Part shown: piece after piece, positions 22,524 to 25,033 of the stretch
Layout of the letters: the number at the start of each line of letters is the position of its first letter
Position numbering within the stretch: position 1 is the stretch's first letter
Source of the DNA: Paracoccaceae bacterium
GTDB lineage: Bacteria > Pseudomonadota > Alphaproteobacteria > Rhodobacterales > Rhodobacteraceae
Direction: 5' to 3'
DNA length: 25,033 nt
Assembly: GCA_003565055.1 (NCBI GenBank)
Contig: PXDM01000090.1
Location: 1 to 25,033 of the forward strand
Made by a program: the position numbers and the translations under genes
Notes under the pieces: model-generated
What the model saw: the letters and a program-made list of their open reading frames with translations, nothing else
Told to the model about the DNA's origin: nothing
Database searches by the model: none

Positions 22524-23485
22524 CCCAACTGACCTTCAATGGCACCAAGGAGTTGCTTGGGGGTTGTTTTGGAATGCGCCCCAAGACGGCCAGACGTAGC
22601 GCTTATTTTGCCTTCTTCGCCCAACGGCGGTCTCCCGGCGTATCTGGTCCTGAGTGAGACGATTTGAACAACCGCAGAGTCAGCGTCTTTCCTTTCGGAC
22701 TGCACAGTTGTCCCGGAAGAAAGCCAATTTAGCATTTCGAGTCGCAATCTTTCCACATCGTATGGGAAATATTCCCCTTCCCATTCGAAAAAATAGAACT
22801 CGTGGAACAAATCATTGTCTTCTCTGAACCCCTCCAAGAGGGATCCGTCGAGCCTGTTTGCCCAGAAAGTTTCTTTTGCTCGGGATGGCGCTGCGTCCCG
22901 AGCATGCAGACGCCCCATCACGTATAGTGGAGCCAGAGCGAATTTCAGTTTCTTGGGGTACGGCGACTCTGTGGCGAGACGAAACGCCCACGCGCAGATG
23001 GTTTTCTTGTTGCTTGGGGCCTCGCGCGACATAGCCACAAGCCTGAAAAGCACCTCCAAAGTTTCGCGGAGATAGTACGCCTCGGAATAATTTGGCGCGT
23101 CTTCACTGCCCGCATCAAAAGCCCCGCTCAAAATCTCAAAGATCGTATCGGAAGCGTGTTCATGCTGAAGCGCTTCAGCGAGCCTGGCCAGATTGTAGAG
23201 CCCCTCATACGTTGATTTGTCTTTCCTGAAAGACTTGAACGCACAAGCTGAGCCCGCGCGAGCAATGGCGACTTCCTCGTCGGATAATTCGGGTATGACT
23301 TTTGCAAACACGTCGCCAAATGGCTGAAAGTCCAACTCTTCATCGATAAAATGCGGGCCAATGAGTTTCGGTTCATGGCCGGAATAGCAATTTGTCAGCC
23401 ATTTCTGAAAACCGTCGGCGCCGAGTTCGCGAAGATCCGCCGAATAAACGGCACCAAGCATTGACTGTGAAGCAGCGCTAATCAT
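22520..23485 (-). CDS. Protein of unknown function, second gene of the three-gene operon
   Basis: A 321-residue, mostly helical, Glu/Leu-rich protein with no family I recognise. There is no signal peptide, membrane helix or NTP-binding motif. Possible landmarks are an aromatic cluster F-H-E-F-Y-F-F-E-W-E-G-E-Y-F-P-Y at about 245-260 and a basic C-terminal 40 residues. ATG 23485 is chosen because it forms an ATGA overlap with the stop of the upstream gene. An in-frame TTG further upstream at 23545 lies within that gene, and another ATG occurs eight codons later. The end again overlaps the next start by ATGA. Strict coupling suggests the three products form one complex or pathway. Confidence 0.75.
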   Translation of the reverse strand: MISAASQSMLGAVYSADLRELGADGFQKWLTNCYSGHEPKLIGPHFIDEELDFQPFGDVFAKVIPELSDEEVAIARAGSACAFKSFRKDKSTYEGLYNLARLAEALQHEHASDTIFEILSGAFDAGSEDAPNYSEAYYLRETLEVLFRLVAMSREAPSNKKTICAWAFRLATESPYPKKLKFALAPLYVMGRLHARDAAPSRAKETFWANRLDGSLLEGFREDNDLFHEFYFFEWEGEYFPYDVERLRLEMLNWLSSGTTVQSERKDADSAVVQIVSLRTRYAGRPPLGEEGKISATSGRLGAHSKTTPKQLLGAIEGQLG

Positions 23486-24495
23486 CGGCAAGCCTGACGG
23501 AGCCTTGCTCCGCAGATACGAGACGCCGGTGCTACACTGGTACAATGCTCATTGTACTCTGGCCCCACCGAGCGGCGCAGGCGGCGCATCAACTCATTTC
23601 GCGAAACAACGGGATTTGAACGATCAGTATAGGTAATGGCAGGAAATCTCCCTTCGATTGCCCCGGAGGTTGTCTTCGGCAGCCCAACCATAGCTTCAAT
23701 TTTCCTCGCAAATGAGGCATAATCTGGGTCAGATTGGTTCACACTCTCCAAATCGTCCAGGAATGCGACAGTTTCAGGTAGCGCCGATTTGCCCGTTCTA
23801 TTGTCAGCCGTTGCGCCAAAACTGCCGTAAGGCGAAACCTCGCAGAATTTCTCGGGGTAGCCTTCCGATAGGGCGTTTGGTCTCCGCGACGAGCAGCCGG
23901 CTCTGACGCGATATCCTTGAATAGTGAAAGCAATCTCTTGATTACTTCTATAGTTCAGACGCAGTCCCAGTCCAGTGACGAGAAACGACACGAAGTCCGC
24001 CTGCGAAAGAGTTCCTGTTGCGGTCTCAGCCTGTAGAAACTGAAGTAAATTGTCCGGTAATGACAACCATCTGATGTCCGGTGCACTTGACACTTTTCTC
24101 TTAGCAGCTGTAATCGGCGCGGCGGGGAGCGTGGCTGAAGTTGAACGTGTGACGATATCCTCAGATCTTATCCAGCATGAGATCAGTAGTCTGCGGCTGT
24201 CACTCTTCACCTCTGGGCCCGAAAGCCGAAAATCCTCACCGGCAGCGAGGCGCTTCGGATCTTGGCGTTGCACAGCGTATCTCAATAGAAAAGGAGCAAC
24301 CCCAAAAGTCGAGCTTCTTACGCTAGAAGTTACCGTGCTAGGTGCAACTTTTCCAAAAGCTGCATTGGCTGAATCAAAGCCCCATGGCTTAATCAAATTA
24401 AACCGGTGCGAATGCTGAAGGTTTCCATAAACAATTCCTTTGCCCTGCCCAATCTGATCATCTTGGGCATGCTGACACCAGTCACATAGCTGCAC
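23482..24495 (-). CDS. Protein of unknown function, first gene of the three-gene operon
   Basis: A 337-residue protein without a recognised family. The N-terminus has C-D-W-C-Q-H (residues 4-9), a possible metal-binding C-x-x-C-x-H start. The middle has S-S-A-P-D-I-R-W-L-S-L-P-D-N-L-L-Q-F and the C-terminus is Arg/Cys-rich. The start is uncertain: GTG 24495 is the first usable codon after an in-frame stop at 24517-24519, with AGGA six bases upstream, and no in-frame ATG occurs for more than 200 codons. Codon use looks like that of its operon partners. The stop overlaps the next gene as ATGA. A promoter-like pair lies at 24525-24553. A frameshift near the 5' end cannot be excluded. Confidence 0.6.
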   Translation of the reverse strand: MQLCDWCQHAQDDQIGQGKGIVYGNLQHSHRFNLIKPWGFDSANAAFGKVAPSTVTSSVRSSTFGVAPFLLRYAVQRQDPKRLAAGEDFRLSGPEVKSDSRRLLISCWIRSEDIVTRSTSATLPAAPITAAKRKVSSAPDIRWLSLPDNLLQFLQAETATGTLSQADFVSFLVTGLGLRLNYRSNQEIAFTIQGYRVRAGCSSRRPNALSEGYPEKFCEVSPYGSFGATADNRTGKSALPETVAFLDDLESVNQSDPDYASFARKIEAMVGLPKTTSGAIEGRFPAITYTDRSNPVVSRNELMRRLRRSVGPEYNEHCTSVAPASRICGARLRQACR

Positions 24496-24524
24496 GGCAG
24501 TCCTACCATCTAATTGTTAGAGGA

Positions 24525-24553
24525 AACGTAGGTAGTCCGAAGCTTTCAGTCAA
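24525..24553 (-). promoter_or_regulatory. Putative promoter of the three-gene operon
   Basis: Read leftward, TTGACT (24548-24553) is five of six to the -35 consensus, followed after 17 bases by TACGTT (24525-24530), a weak -10. The start point would be near 24518, some 23 bases before the GTG at 24495. Confidence 0.4.
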
Positions 24554-24787
24554 TTCTTCTCTCTAGCCGACATTCCCCAAGTGGCGTGCTGTTTGACGTC
24601 AATGTCGCCTGATTCTGCCCTCTGAACAATCTTTTTTCGCCCTGTGCGCGGTGTGCAGTCGCGCAGACTGCTGGAACCGGGTGGATCGCGCCACGAAACC
24701 GAAGCGTGCTTGCCTGGCGGCGGCGTTTTTCAGCGCAGCGGACAGACCTGTCCAGCCGCTTTCGTTCAGTTTGAGCGTGGATCGCGA

Positions 24788-25033
24788 TCATGCGCATAGG
24801 GGTGGCAATCGCAATCGGCAGATAGCGGCGAGGATGGCGCGGACCATCGGGCCGGTGACGGCCACCTCGGCCAGCTGGAAGGTGATGGCGCGGGCATGGC
24901 GGACGACACGTGCCCCGATCTTGATCAGCTTCAGTTGCAGGCTGGTCAGCGACCAGTCGACCATGGCCTCGGGCAGTTCGATGCAGCGCAGGAATGTGGC
25001 CAGGTTGTAGGCCAGCGCGTGCAGTTGCAGCCG
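24788..25033 (-). pseudogene. IS1380-type transposase, C-terminal part, continuing beyond the window
   Basis: The last 81 codons of a DDE transposase of the IS1380 group, running in from the right edge. The segment R-L-Q-L-H-A-L-A-Y-N-L-A-T-F-L-R, then D-W-S-L-T-S-L-Q-L-K-L-I-K-I-G-A and R-H-A-R-A-I-T-F-Q-L-A-E-V-A-V is characteristic, and the frame ends at TGA 24788-24790. The 5' part is outside, so whether the element is intact is unknown; pseudogene is used only to mark incompleteness here. Between it and the three-gene promoter, 24554-24787 holds no gene and may include the element's end. Confidence 0.75.

Noticed and set aside
24050..24418. 122-codon rightward frame with ATG opposite the first gene of the three-gene operon
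   Set aside because: No ribosome-binding site or motif; the leftward frame is longer and is coupled by ATGA to its neighbour.
1..25033. CRISPR array
   Set aside because: No regularly spaced direct repeats were seen anywhere in the window, and no cas-like gene is present.

Overview
The window looks like an accessory, mosaic stretch of an alphaproteobacterial chromosome or large plasmid, most likely Rhodobacteraceae or a close relative. This rests on the high-GC catabolic genes, the type of IS6-family transposase remnants, and a phage lysis cassette of the kind seen in rhodobacterial prophages. It is inference from gene character, since no rRNA or other taxonomic marker is present.

Layout. 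(1) 1-1101: the end of a prophage, with an M15-type endolysin carrying a membrane tail, an inner-membrane spanin-like protein and an overlapping lipoprotein spanin-like protein. (2) 1105-13414: an eleven-kilobase sugar-use module bracketed by two remnants of IS6-family elements in the same orientation. The left remnant keeps only the transposase 3' end and right terminal repeat. The right remnant keeps only the left terminal repeat and transposase 5' end, with a nonsense codon. Between them lie two divergent operons: aldolase, PfkB kinase and ABC ATPase leftward; ROK regulator, fucose-isomerase-fold protein, GH31 glycosidase, sugar-binding protein, two permeases and an enolase-superfamily enzyme rightward. 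(3) 13415-14193: debris without a gene, including a tRNA-Ser-like 3' end followed by a strong terminator, which suggests an old island attachment site. (4) 14194-18100: a restriction-modification locus with a PLD-family (BfiI/NgoFVII-like) endonuclease and two adenine-type DNA methyltransferases. (5) 18095-19536: recombination debris, where the tail of a serine recombinase with its small HTH partner is joined head-on to a tyrosine integrase lacking its N-terminus. (6) 19755-24495: a leftward operon of three unrecognised genes coupled by 4-bp ATGA overlaps, the best candidate for an undescribed system. (7) 24788-25033: the 3' end of an IS1380-type transposase.

How the genes work together. The sugar module encodes import (binding protein, two permeases, ATPase), glycoside hydrolysis (GH31), aldose-ketose isomerisation (E/D/H metal triad present), phosphorylation (PfkB) and aldol cleavage (Lys-containing class I barrel). 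That is an Embden-Meyerhof-like series for an unidentified sugar, controlled by a ROK repressor. A consensus -35 box and a dyad at the start point mark the likely control region, with a second copy of the dyad inside the ROK gene. Regions 4 to 6 form a defence-like island with visibly lower GC than the sugar module, flanked by recombinase and transposase remnants.
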